A stretch of DNA of 64,000 bases from Platanthera guangdongensis (lineage: Eukaryota; Streptophyta; Magnoliopsida; Asparagales; Orchidaceae): contig CM077167.1 of assembly GCA_039583875.1 (NCBI GenBank), positions 152,289,010 to 152,353,009 of the forward strand, given 5' to 3'. Within the stretch, counting starts at the first letter, position 1; every line of letters starts with the position of its first letter. The notes beneath the pieces were generated by a model. The model was not told where the DNA came from, ran no database searches, and saw only the letters and a program-made list of their open reading frames with translations. Shown here in pieces: positions 21,916-32,708 of this stretch. A program made the position numbers and the translations under genes.

Positions 21916-22880
21916 GGAATTCTACAAGAATTTATGCAGAATAAAATCAGTACCTAAATTTCAATTACAAATTATTCTAATTAGGACTTCAATTAAAATA
22001 CTCCCACTATTTTATTCGAAATGATAGCCCTCACTAACAATTCGGAGAGTTCATGCGAGCTACTCTCTTAGTGGACAAGATCCGTATTTCACCAACACTA
22101 TGAGTCCGCTTTGGCGTTCCTCTCACGATGCGGTTATTTAGGTAGGCAACGCTTGCCAATTGCATCCTTATGCAATTCTTGTATGGTTGGTGAATAACTC
22201 CTTATTCGCATCCATCATATGGTGCATGCCAACCCTATGCCTCTAGGCACTCAACCTTTGAGGTCACCTAGTTAAGCTGGACCCGATGTCGACAGTGGGA
22301 TATCACAATTATCCGCTCGCACCCTTACCAAGATAGATTAATGCACCTTGCTTTGGCAAGCCCACACTTCATCGATCGAGGCAGGAAGAGTGTCATCCAT
22401 CGGAAGGCATCCGAACACTTAATATTAAAAGAAGGGATTTCAATTTTAGGTTAACGATTAACCATGATCAACATTTGATCAATGTGCACATCAAAGAAAA
22501 ACAATTCTGAACCACATGCATCCCTTATGTGCACATCCTTACACCATCAACAATTTGATAGAAGGAAGGGCTAAATCTGAACATCCGAAAATTCCCAAAT
22601 CCTCAGATTTACATGCATTGGACAAAGGCAAAGACAGCTCAACTTAAGCAGTAGACAGGCTCATCTCTCTATGTTGGATTCAAAATCCAAAACATACTCG
22701 AGGGATGGTTACTACTAAGGAGACTACAATTTCTAACATTTAGAAATTCCACCGAAATTCCAATCGTTCTTGGCGAAGTGCCAAGACTAAATCTAGACAT
22801 TTAGAACGCTTCTAAATCTCTAGGTTTACACGCACTGGAATAACCAAACTTCCAAAACAACAGTCATGGCCGCAACCTCC
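21916..22880 (-). other. C3 untranslated leader
   Basis: About 965 bases between the primer site and the gag ATG. I see no ORF with family resemblance. It probably carries packaging and dimerisation signals, but none can be identified by eye. Confidence 0.7.
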
Positions 22881-22891
22881 CTCTGATACCA
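22881..22891 (-). promoter_or_regulatory. C3 primer-binding site
   Basis: Minus-strand TGGTATCAGAG, initiator tRNA-Met type, one base from the 5' LTR. Confidence 0.88.
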
Positions 22892-23399
22892 CTGTTGGGT
22901 TTCTCTGTGGGGTGGCACAACGCTTGCGCACGCAGCGGAAAAGTAAAACATCAAGAAAAACCCAAAGTGATGTGGATCGGGCCATGAACGTTGAATCAAG
23001 AAGTTAGTAGAACTAGGTAAAATTACCTCGGCTGCGTTGAGTCACAACTCAACGGAGATGCTCCAAACTTTATCTGCTTGCTGGTGGCGAGTCCTACGTG
23101 GAATAGTGTCCACGTTTCTGCAGAAGTCCACACGAGCGGGAGAACGCCGATCTATCCGTCGCACGGATTATCGGGAAGGAGAAGACCGCACCTTTGCTTT
23201 CCCACGGACTGCTAGGTCCGCGCCAGGGAATGCAGCACTAGCGACAGTCGCCGGAGTAGAGGGGGTCAACGGAGCGAACGCGGCGGCGGAACTCTTCCGG
23301 CGGCGGGATCGGGATCGGCGGAGCGAACGAGCGGAACCCTTCCGTCGGGTCGATTCGCACAGTAGCCAAAAGGATATTACCCGATAAAACCTAAGGGTT

Positions 23400-23409
23400 C
23401 TATTTATAC
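23400..23409 (-). promoter_or_regulatory. C3 LTR TATA box
   Basis: Minus-strand GTATAAATAG lies about 60 bases downstream of the array at 23470-23790. Confidence 0.7.
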
Positions 23410-23469
23410 TAGAGGTATAAATAAACCCAGGAAAATCGCTATCCGCAGACCACCCAGAACTAGGGTTCA

Positions 23470-23790
23470 GAATCAGCGAGTATTAATCGGTGAGAATCGG
23501 CGACAATCGGCGAGAATCACTAAGCAGGTTCGGCGAGAATCAGTCGACGAGTATCATACAGGATCGGCGAGAATCAGAGTACAATACTCGACGATTCTCG
23601 CCGATCGTCGAGCCGCGCTCGACGATACACAACGATACTCGACGATCGTCGAGCCGCGGTCGACGACAATTTATCGAAGTCGTCGTTTGTCGAGAGTCGT
23701 CATATTGATTCTCGACGATTCTCGTCGATCAGCGAGAATCAGAGATGATTCTCGCCGATCGGCGGGAATCAGAAGACAACTCTTCGACGA
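23470..23790 (-). repeat. C3 U3 palindrome array (5' LTR)
   Basis: Same CGATCG/TCGA-centred imperfect palindromes as 16438-16740, with one extra repeat unit near 23535-23550. Confidence 0.85.
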
Positions 23791-24039
23791 ATGTCATCGA
23801 CCCTCGGACGACAATCCTAACCAGCCCTCCAAGGCAACATTTGCCCAACCCGATGATCCTTTAAGGCAACACTTTGCCCATAACCCTATTCAGGTCGGTG
23901 ATTGGTAACCTTTACCAACACAGTCAGTCATCCAACTTCTCCACATCTCTTATGTGCGACCCTGCAGGCTCATATCGCGTTGGCACTGAGATTACATGTT
24001 TGACCACTTCCAGATCATCATGGTAACTCCAACAACCGC

Positions 24040-24058
24040 CCGGTCAGTAACTTCAACA
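24040..24058 (-). repeat. C2 3' LTR, last 19 bases after C3
   Basis: CCGGTCAGTAACTTCAACA completes the C2 LTR (compare 28896-28914). CTCCCCCTCAAG at 24060 is the C2 polypurine tract in antisense. Confidence 0.92.
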
Positions 24059-24065
24059 CTCCCCC

Positions 24066-25508
24066 TCAAGCTGGAGCATATATATCGATCATGCCCAGCT
24101 TGTCACAAATATGAAGAAAAGAGATAGATACTGGCTTGGTGAAGATGTCAGCCAGCTCTTTATCAGAAGTGACGAAGGGAGTGCAAATTTGTTCCTTCAA
24201 AATATCTTCACGAATGAAATGACAGTCGACCTCAATGTGCTTGGTTCTTTCATGAAATACTGGATTTTTGGAGATGTATATGACAGCCTTGTTATCATAA
24301 AACATAGGTAGAGGATGGTGGTAGACCTCTCCTAAATCCAACATGAGAGATCGTAGCCATTTTAACTCACAAGTGGTCGATGCCATACTCCGATACTCTG
24401 CTTCAGCACTGGACCTGGAAAACACAGACTGCTTCTTGCTCTTCCAGCTTACCAGATTTCCCCCAACAAAGGTGCAGAAATCGGAGGTAGATTTGCGATC
24501 CCCTTTGTCATCAGCGTAACTCGCATCTGAGTATGCTTCAACTCTCAGGTGACCATTCTTCTGAAAGAGTAATCCTTTCCCAGGCGCTACTTTGACATAC
24601 TCCAAGATCCTCAAGGCGGACTGTAGATGGCACTCCTTAGGAGCTTGCATGAATTGACTCACCTTCCCCACAGTATAGGAAATGTCGGGTCTGGTCACTG
24701 TGAGATATATGAGCTTACCAACTAGACGTCTGTACCGTGTAGTATCTGAAAGAAGGGGCGAATCATCTGTCCAGGTTTTGTCTTCTCCAATAGCCATGGG
24801 GCCATCGGGGAGGTTTGGCTCCAGTCAATCCTGCTTCTTTTAAAAGATCTAGAGCATACTTACGCTGGGAGAGGACTAAGGAGTTGGTCTTCCGAGAGAT
24901 TTCAATCTCCAAAAAGTACTTCGGAGACCCCATATCTTTCGTGACCAGATGTTGACGAAGATGCCGCTTTGTCAAGGCTACCCCTTCCTGATCATCGCCA
25001 GTGAGAAGAATATCAGCGACGTACACAGCAAGAACCACCAGGCCCGAGGAGTTTTTGCGAATAAATAGCGAGTGATCGGCAGAGCTGCGCACAAAACCAA
25101 CGGCCGCCACGATGCCGCTAAACTTGTCAAACCAAGCTCTAGGGCTCTGCTTGAGGCCATAGATTGCCTTCTTCAACCGACATACTCGGGTCTCCCCCTG
25201 AGCAACATACCCAGGAGGTTGCTACATATAGACGGCCTCCTGAAGATCACCATAAAGGAAGACATTCTTGACATCCAGCTGCGAAATCGGCCACTCTCGA
25301 TTGACCGCCACAGAGAGAAGGACTCGGATTGCGCTGAAACGAGCCAACGGAGAGAATGTGTCAAAGTAATCAACTCCATATGTCTGAGTAAAGCCCTTAG
25401 CAACAAGGCGAGCTTTATAACGGTCCACCGTGCCGTCGGGGCCAAATTTGACCACAAGACCCAGCGACAGCCAACAACATCAGTACCAAAGGGAGGAGGA
25501 ACAAGAGT
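24066..25508 (-). pseudogene. pol: C2 reverse transcriptase and RNase H pseudogene
   Basis: RT begins near 25455 ([14 protein letters not shown]), then [11 protein letters not shown] and KKAIYGLKQSPRAW. The catalytic motif reads YVAD instead of YVDD: GCT at 25015-25017 replaces an Asp codon, which should abolish polymerase activity. A stop follows EAVYM near 25222, and the frame shifts near 24790. RNase H follows: SDASYADDKGDRKST, AEAEYRSM and the terminal KELADIFTKP, ending at 24066. Broken copy. Confidence 0.88.
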
Positions 25509-26807
25509 CTAGGTACCCCGCTCTGTGAGGCTCGCCATTTCCTCATCCATGGCCAGCTTCCAGTGGGGAATAGCAAGGGCCTCCTGATAGGAACGAGGCG
25601 TGGCAGTGGCAGAGATAGCCAGCGCAAAGGCCCTGCGAGAAGGCGTAAGACGAGCATATGAAACAACAGCAGCAAGGGGGTGTAGGGTATATGTCCGCAC
25701 CCCTTTGCGAAGAGCCACAGGGAGATCCAGGTCGGCGGCCCCCTCGGTATCCGGAGCGTCCGTGGCAGAGAGAGCTGGCCCGGGAGAAGAGAGCGACGGT
25801 GGCGGAGAGGATGGAGACGGTGATGGAGAAGTGGGAGAGAGAGGTGGAGCGAGAGGAGGGGACGGAGATGGCGGAGGGGTGGATATCTCGGTAGGAGACG
25901 AGGGAACGAAGGGAATAGCAGGAGAATCAGAAGCTGGGGGAAGAGGAGAGGTAGAGGGGGAAAGAGAGGAGGATTCAGCCGAGAAGTAGGAGGCATTCTC
26001 GAAGAAGGCAACGTCAGCAGAGACGAACTGTTGACGAAGAACAGGGTTAAAGCAATAGTAGCCTTTCTGAGTGGTGGAGTACCCCAGAAAGACACATTTG
26101 GTGGAGCGAGGGGATAGCTTGTCACGGGTGGCAGAGGGGGCATGCACAAATGCAGTGCATCCAAAGATTCAGAGAGGGAGAGGAAAAGGCTCCTTGCCCG
26201 GATACAGAATGGAGAATGGTGTTTTCCCATGGAGTACGGTGGATGGAATGCGATTGATGAGGTAGCAGGCATGGAGAACAGCATAGCCCCAATAAGAGCG
26301 AGGGACATGCATCTGGGTCATCAATGTGCGAGCCACAGCGAGGAGGTGATGGTTTTTGCGTTCTGCCACCCTATTTTGTTGGGTGGTATAAACACATCTA
26401 GTCTGATGAATAATGACATGTTGCACACAAAAAGATGTAAAAGCATGACTCAGATACTCTTTAGCATTGTCGGAGCGAAAGGTTTTAATACAAACATTAA
26501 ACTGAGTTTTAATTAAGTGATAAAAAGAGGTCCATACATCTAAAAGTTCAGACCTATCTCGGAGGTGATACACCCAAGTACATCGAGAAAAATCATCTAT
26601 AAAAGTTACAAAATAAGAACTACCCCGGCCAATGGTGAGGGTAGGAGCAGGTCCCCGGACATCGGAGTGGACAAGATCAAAATGACGAGTAGAGCCCCGA
26701 CCTTGCTTCGGGGGGAAGGAGGAACGGTGATGCTTGCCTAGTTGACAGGCGTCGCATTGGAGAGGAGTACTGGAGGGAGGGAGATGGGGCAGAGGCTGAT
26801 GTAGAAG
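25509..26807 (-). pseudogene. pol: C2 integrase pseudogene
   Basis: Core with Asp in VHSDVRGP, Asp in FRSDNAKEY and Glu in NRVAERKNHH, so the three acidic residues are present. TGA codons near 26806 (after WHLRLDHPPP) and 26166 break the frame. The C-terminal part has KCVFLGYSTTQKGYY, then a proline/serine-rich linker (about 26000-25750) to RT. It aligns with C1 integrase. Confidence 0.87.
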
Positions 26808-28133
26808 TCATGGTGGAGGATGATCGAGGCGGAGATGCCACTGGAGACGATCCGTACAAGAAGAGGAGAAGGCAGACAAGGCGAAAACGTTGTCGAGGAA
26901 GTAGAGGCCGCCGCTCTCAGTCCCAGTAGCAATCATCCGGTGGGAGCTCGGATCCTGAAAAGAACAAGAAGTCGGAGTAAATGTCACAGAACACTGAAGC
27001 TGCTTGCATAAAAAGGTAACATACAATAGATTGCACGGAAACTTGGGCACATAGAGAGTGTCCGCTAGTCGTAGTGACGGAGTAACATGAACCACTCCCG
27101 TCCCATGAACTGGGGAGGGAGAACCGTCCGCAACGAGGACTGGGGGCAACCGATCATATTGTTCGAGTAAAGAGAAGCACTGAGGATTGCCCATCATGTG
27201 ATTAGTTGCACCAGAGTCGATGAGCCATTTACCTTGAGTCACCATGTGGGCACTACCTGATGATGTGACAACAGAGGCAGATGACTTGGAAGAGTCACCG
27301 GAGGGGCGAAGATGGGGATGCTTCATCCAGCAGCGTTCGGAAGTATGTCCGGTGCGGCCACAGTGAGAGCAAAGGTAGCGGGAAGAAGTACGGCCACCGG
27401 ACTGGTGACTGCGGCTACTAGAGCCACTCCGCTGAGTGTGATGAGAATAGTTGTCCGGTGGAGAAGGAGCGGGCAGAAGTGAGCGCTGAAGGAGAGAGGT
27501 GACAGCAGCGATGCGGGCAGCAATGACATCTAAGGTAGGAGATTCTGCCTCACCCAGAATTTACTGGGGGATCATGTCATAATTATCAGGCAGCCGGAGC
27601 AGATAACACACAACCAGAAGCTCCTGTAAGTGCTTGTGTTGTTGAGCCAAATCCGCAGAGAAGGGGCGATTTTGAAGAATCTCAGCCACAAGAGCCTGAA
27701 CCTGTTTGTACGCAGCAGCAGTAGACAAGGTAGGACGGGCAAAGAGGTCCGCATACAACGTATAGATGCGGGACGTCTGAGCCCCCTTGGAGTACAGAGC
27801 GGCAAGATGAAGCCAAGCGGCCTTGACCATCTCATCATGACGTATGACGGGAAGGCACTCATCATAAAGACTGTTCGTGAGCCAAGTATGCACAAGCACG
27901 TCAGTCGCATCCCAGTCATCAAAGAGAGGTGAAGTGATAGGAGGTGGGTCATCAATGAGATGGTGGCGTTTGCGTTGTGAGCAGAGTAGAAAGGTGAAAG
28001 AGACGCTCCAATCCGGGTAGTTGGAGCCGACAAGCTTGGAAACGGTGCCAAGGTTCCCGGAAGGAGTAGGTGGAAGAGGCGGAGCCGGATTGGTGACAGG
28101 GGTGGTGGCAGTAGAGGCATTAGAAAGAGCCAT
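26808..28133 (-). pseudogene. gag: C2 gag and protease pseudogene
   Basis: ATG at 28133 opens a UBN2-type gag (MALSNASTATTP, then LVGSNYPDWS). A single in-frame TAA at 27561 splits it from a CCHC zinc knuckle (CSHCGRTGHTSERC, about 27335-27375) and protease (KWLIDSGATNH near 27210). All of 28133-26808 is otherwise one frame. C1 has lost this gag part. The protease Asp-Ser-Gly is intact. Confidence 0.87.
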
Positions 28134-28483
28134 AGGAGTAGGAAAAGGGAGTCCGGGCGGTTAGGAAACAACCCGCACGGATAGGAAGAAGAAAAGCTGC
28201 AGTGGTCACGAGGGTAGAAACCAGCGGCCAGAAATCCACGACCAAGCGACAGACCCAAGCAGAGGGGAAGAAGTCGAACGGGTAGAGGACAGGCCGCGCG
28301 AACAGGAGCAGCGACAAAACGGGTCGCGGCGACACGAGGCGGCGACTTAGAACAGGAAACAAAAAATTCGCGCACATAGAGGGAAACGACAAGGAGAGGA
28401 AGAGGCCGCGCGGACAGGGTGCAAACCGGCGAGGCAAGCCGCGCGGACAGGGAAGGCACAGAATCAGGAGGAGTAGATCGAGT
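28134..28483 (-). other. C2 untranslated leader
   Basis: About 350 bases between primer site and gag ATG. It carries the antisense CG-rich octamer repeat seen in C1; no gene. Confidence 0.65.
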
Positions 28484-28495
28484 CCTCTGATACCA
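28484..28495 (-). promoter_or_regulatory. C2 primer-binding site
   Basis: Minus-strand TGGTATCAGAGG abuts the 5' LTR at 28496; initiator tRNA-Met type. Confidence 0.88.
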
Positions 28496-28914
28496 TGTAA
28501 GAACCGAACAAAAAACAAACCGAAATGGTTTAAACTGAAACTTTATTATCCGTAAAAGGTATCTATTACAAAGGTATGGCCTCCCTTATATAGAATGGAG
28601 GAGAGAAGAGAGAATACAAATAAGAGATGTGGGACCAAAAATTTACATGACGCAAGCGGACTATACAGACACAAACCGCACAAACCGCACAGTTAGGCAT
28701 AAGGGCTAACCGCTCGGCTACTACCAGAGACAAAGATCGTCATGGGAGACCGCTATACCACCCGGTCTCCAAGTCGCCAGAGACAACCCGCTAGACCGCT
28801 TGGACCTCAGACAACAACACATAACAACCAAACCGCTGAAGGGTAACAGCCAAACTGTGCGGTCATCAACCCACCAAGCCAGACCGCCAGACCGCCCGGT
28901 CACTAACTTCAACA
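28496..28914 (-). repeat. C2 5' LTR (419 bp)
   Basis: Minus strand opens TGTTGAAGTTAGTG at 28914 and ends TTCTTACA at 28496. GACCGGGCGGTC-type motifs are clustered near 28740-28905, TATA (CTATATAAGG) at 28584-28593, AATAAA at 28542-28547. It matches the split 3' LTR. Confidence 0.94.
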
Positions 28915-31900
28915 TACTAGCAGTAAGATATAGGAGGGAGCCAACTATCCCTCTATACAAAGTTTCATCTACAGGTTTCCCTGCATCATCTTTGCTTAGA
29001 GACACACTTGTCCCCATTGGAGTTCTCATGGTAGTGGATGATTCCATACCATACTTCTTAATTAACTCCTTGGTGAACTTAGACTGAGATATGGACAAGC
29101 CATCTTTAGTCTGTCTTACTTGGAGACCCAAGAAGAACTTAAGTTCTCCCATACTACTCATTTCAAATTTCCCTTGCATAAGTTTTGCAAACTTTCTACA
29201 AAGGTTACTTTCAGTAGAACTAAATATTATGTCATCAACATATATTTGCACTAGGATTATCTTTCCTTTGAATTCCCTAAGGAATAGAGTCTTATATATT
29301 TTCCCCCTTGAGAATTTGTTCTCAATGAGGAAAGTAGACAGGGTTTCATGTCAGGCCCTTGGGGCTTGCTTTAACCGATATAAAGCTTTCCTAATTCTAT
29401 AAACATAATCAGGTTTGAGAGAATCAACAAAACCCGAGGGCTGCTCTACATAGACTTCTTCTTTTAGATTTATATTTAGGAATGCTAATTTTATATCCAT
29501 TTGGAATACCTTAAAGCCTTTATATGCTACATAAGCAAGGAACATCCTAATTGCTTCCAGTCTTGCTACTAGGGCAAAGGTTTGATCAAAGTCAATACCC
29601 TCTTCCTGTCTGTATCCTTTTGCAACAAGTCTTGCTTTGTTCTTCACAATGATCCCACTCTCATCCAGTTTGTTCCTAAAGATCCACTTTGTTCCAATGA
29701 TGTTGTGGTCTTTTGGTTTAGGAACTAGCTTCCATACTTTGCACCTTCTGAACTGATTTAGCTCCTCTTGCATGGCATCAATCCAATGTGGGTCTAGAAC
29801 AGCTTCTTCAAATTTCTTGGGTTCCACTTGAGATAAGAAGCTAGTGCAAAGAACTGTGTTCAGACTCCTGCTCCTTATTTGTACTCCTTGTGTTGGATCA
29901 CCAATTATCTGATTTGCTGGATGATCCTTTAAGTGTATAATAGCTGGAGTTAGTCTATCTTCAGGTTGAAAACCTCCAGTCTCTTCATTATACTGCACCT
30001 CTTGGTTTTCATCAGCATCTGGAGAGTCTTGTACTCCCCCTGCATAGCAGCCACCATTTTCCACTTCCTGATTTGTAGTTGAATCTTCTGTAATGGTAAG
30101 CTTGTCCATTCTCTCATTTATACCTGTAGAACTGCAAGAACTACTTGGCAACTCACTGTTAATAAGTCTTGTTTCATCAAAGACAACATGTACAGACTCT
30201 TCTACAACTTGAGTAATCAAGTTGTAGACCCTATAAGCCTTGCTATTGTTGTTCTACCCAACAAATATCCCATCTTGGGATTTGGCAGCAAACTTAGTTA
30301 GATAAGACTTGTCATTATTAAGGACATAACACTTGCAAGCAAAGATCCTAAAATAGGAAAAGTTTGATTTTCTGCCTTTCATAATCTCATAGGGAGTCTT
30401 TTTGTGGCTTTTGATGATAGAAGCCCTATTGATCACATGACATGCAGTGTTTACTGCCTCAGCCCAGAAATATTCTGGGAGAGAAGTATCACTCAATAGA
30501 GTTCTACCTGCCTCAATCATTGTTCTATTCTTCCTTTTAGCAATACCATTTTGCAGTGGTGTTCTAGGTGAGGAGAATTCTTGAAAAATCTCAAATTCTT
30601 CACACAGTCTTGTCATACTCTCAGATTGAAATTTAGTGTCATGGTCACTTCTGATTTTGACCACTGTACTGTCCAGCTCATTCTGAATTTGTTTGACAAA
30701 ACTATATAAAACACTTGGGGTTTCAGATTTTTGTCTCAAAAAGAACACCCATGAATATCTAGAATAGTCATCTACCATCACAAAAGTGTAGACCTTCCTA
30801 CCTAGACTATGAACTGGCATAGGACCAAATAGATCCATATGCAAGAGGTATAGACACCTCACTGAATCCTTATTTTCAAGGCTATGAAAGGAGGATTTGG
30901 TCTGCTTGCCTTTTTGACAAGCTGAGCATATCCCATCCTTTATACACTTAACTTGAGAACCATTCCTCACTAACTCTTTGCTAAATAGTTGGCCAACAGT
31001 CTTGTAGTTATGATGGGCCAGCCTCTTGTGCCATTTAACATAATGAGAGGCTCTCTCATCAGTTACAAGACAAATAGGAGAAACATTGTTCTCAAACTCA
31101 AAGTTAAGACAGTACACATTTCTTTTTCTATATCCTGTCAATATGACCTCTTGATCACTTGACCTCTTGATATGACAATCATTCTTGACAAATGAAATGT
31201 CATAACCTAAATCACTCAGCTGACTTATGCTAATTAGATTGTGTTTCAAACCCTTTACATAGGCCACTTGAGTGATTGTAACTGAGTTATTAGAATGTTA
31301 CCAAAACTTTGATGACTCCCTTTTCAGAACCACCAAAGATTACTTTAGGCCCATTCAGCATAGGTGAGTAGTCCTTCAGCAATCCCCTTGTTCCAGTCAT
31401 GTGCCTAGAACATCCACTGTCCAAGTACCATATAGGGGCATGGCAACTTGGACTCACCTGCAACACAGATTACTTAACCTTAGAACACAAATAACTTTTG
31501 GGTCCTTGGTGCAAGTTAGTGTGAACTTTAACAAATCTGCCTGCAGCTTTTCTAACAGGCAGACTGCTACTCTCCTTGACACTGATATTGTGCCAACAGT
31601 CTAAGGCAAAGTGGCCTATCTTGGCACAGCACCAGCACTCAAACTTATTATACCATTGTTTAGGTACAACTTTAGCTGAATTATTAGTAGCAGATCTATT
31701 GTTCTGTGCTGGGGCTTTGACTCTAGAATTGGACTTAGCAGCACATGCAGTTTTCTTAAACCCTAATCCAGCCTTACCCTTTTGAGACACAAACTCATCA
31801 ATCAAGGGTAATACAGATTTTGGCTTAGAAAAACTAGCCACAATCTCCTTCTCTTTCTGAAGTCTGTTTACCAGACTTTTAATCTAATCATTTTTGAAGG

Positions 31901-31942
31901 TGATAGTACCCATCTGAATAACAATAATTGAAAGAAAACGGT
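28915..31942 (-). pseudogene. pol: S1 gag (partial), protease, integrase and RT pseudogene
   Basis: From 31942 downward: gag remnant with CCHC knuckle (CWCCAKIGHFALDC, about 31590-31630), protease (WYLDSGCSRHMTG near 31420), GAG-pre-integrase (KWHKRLAHHNYK), integrase (30254-31267) and RT (29351-30220, then to 28915 with YVDDIIFSS). Integrase Asp residues are in HMDLFGP and RSDHDTKF, but the Glu is Lys (AAA at 30536-30538 in NGIAKRKN, usually AERKN). Stops include TAG near 31888, TAA 31470, two near 31300, a stop at 30254 and TGA 29351 in place of Trp. The frame resumes at 15460. S2 cuts off the gag N-terminus at 31942. Confidence 0.88.
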
Positions 31943-32708
31943 TGTCAGCCTAAATCACCTAGAGGGGGATGAATAGGTGAGTTGTGTGTCTTTTGCGGAA
32001 TAAAAAAAGATTTAGAGCACAACACAGAACTATCTACCAATATCACAGACGACACAAGATTTATAGTGGTTCCCCGACCTTGGGTACATCCACTTTCCCT
32101 CACTGATCTAGCAATCAACTAGACTCGGCTACTCCACTATCTCGGATCGCAAAATCGATCCTACCCTCGGAACAAAGTTCCTACAAACTCGATCCAAACA
32201 ACGGGATCTACATCTCGGAAGATAACACTTCCTACAAACTCGGAGTGAAAAAAAAACTCCTACACTCGGAGAAACTTTCTCCTACAAGATTAATAAAGTT
32301 TTAGAAAAGTTATACAAACAGTAAATCCTATCAGATCTAATGAAACGCTCAGAATCTTCTTCTTATGAACTTTGCAGCACTTTCAGAAATCGGTGAAGAA
32401 AATCTCGGCCCAGATCTGGATCTTCTTTGATTTTACAGAATCAGAGAGAGAACACGAGCAGTGATGTCGATCTTCATCTGTAACTTTCTTCAGAATGAAT
32501 CCTCTGAAATTAGAAGCGGTGGCCGGAGAAGATGGCGGCGGCGGCGGCTTCCGTTTCGTGAAAACAGAGAGGAGTCGGCTGAAAAACTTTCTTAAAGTAG
32601 ATTGACAATGAAAGCTTAGAGAATACTTAGGGTTTGTCATTTTCTGATAAGACTTTATATAGGAGAAAGTAACGGTCATAATCGGTCATAATGATGTACA
32701 CGTGGACC
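31943..32708 (-). repeat. S2 3' LTR, promoter-R-U5 part
   Basis: Ends near 31943 (minus-strand GGCTGACA) with a CACCTATTCATCCCCCTCTA box shared with S1. TATA at 32653. Short CTCGGA and CCTACA repeats occupy 32140-32290. U3 is cut at 32708 by G2 and resumes at 57096. Confidence 0.82.
32653..32662 (-). promoter_or_regulatory. S2 LTR TATA box
   Basis: Minus-strand CTATATAAAG, same core as S1. Before G2 inserted, the TACTCGAGTA array lay roughly 120 bases upstream; it is now about 24.5 kb away. Confidence 0.72.

Larger units (their letters stand above)
15861..24034 (-). mobile_element. C3: near-complete Ty1/copia element (TNT1-94-like)
   Basis: LTRs 15861-16988 (3') and 22893-24034 (5'), both opening TGTTGGGTTTC on the plus strand and closing CTCCAACA. 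The 5-bp duplication ACCGC is exact at 15856-15860 and 24035-24039. One gag-pol frame occupies 21915-17956. LTRs are nearly identical except a ~14-bp indel and scattered substitutions. It is the least damaged element in the window and so probably recent. Confidence 0.95.
22893..24034 (-). repeat. C3 5' LTR (1142 bp)
   Basis: Plus-strand ends TGTTGGGTTTC and CTCCAACA. It aligns with 15861-16988. A minus-strand TATA lies at 23400-23409. Confidence 0.94.
15461..28914 (-). mobile_element. C2: Ty1/copia element inserted in S1 RNase H, split by C3
   Basis: Full-length minus-strand element with 419-bp LTRs (5' LTR 28496-28914; 3' LTR 15461-15860 plus 24040-24058). Flanking bases TACCA (15456-15460) and TACTA (28915-28919) are a target duplication with one transition. 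It interrupts S1 RNase H exactly between SLLYLTAS and RPDIIY. C3 sits inside its 3' LTR. Coding is broken by several stops and frameshifts, and the RT active site is changed. Confidence 0.93.
9753..31942 (-). mobile_element. S1: SIRE/Maximus-type Ty1/copia element, split by C2
   Basis: Read on the minus strand it runs from partial gag (31942) through protease, integrase, RT (to 28915), then, after the C2 insertion, RNase H (15460-14839), a palindrome array, ORF3 (14434-11763), a polypurine tract and the 3' LTR (11499-9753). The RT/RNase H sequence (KLMQGKFEMSSMGELKFF) and a third ORF after pol mark the SIRE lineage. The gag N-terminus and 5' LTR must lie beyond S2, outside the window. S1 sits in C1; its target duplication cannot be checked here. 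Confidence 0.88.

Noticed and set aside
25509..26308. Long open frames overlapping the C2 integrase linker on both strands
   Set aside because: The proline/serine-rich linker is GC-rich and opens other frames; only the frame with integrase motifs is real.
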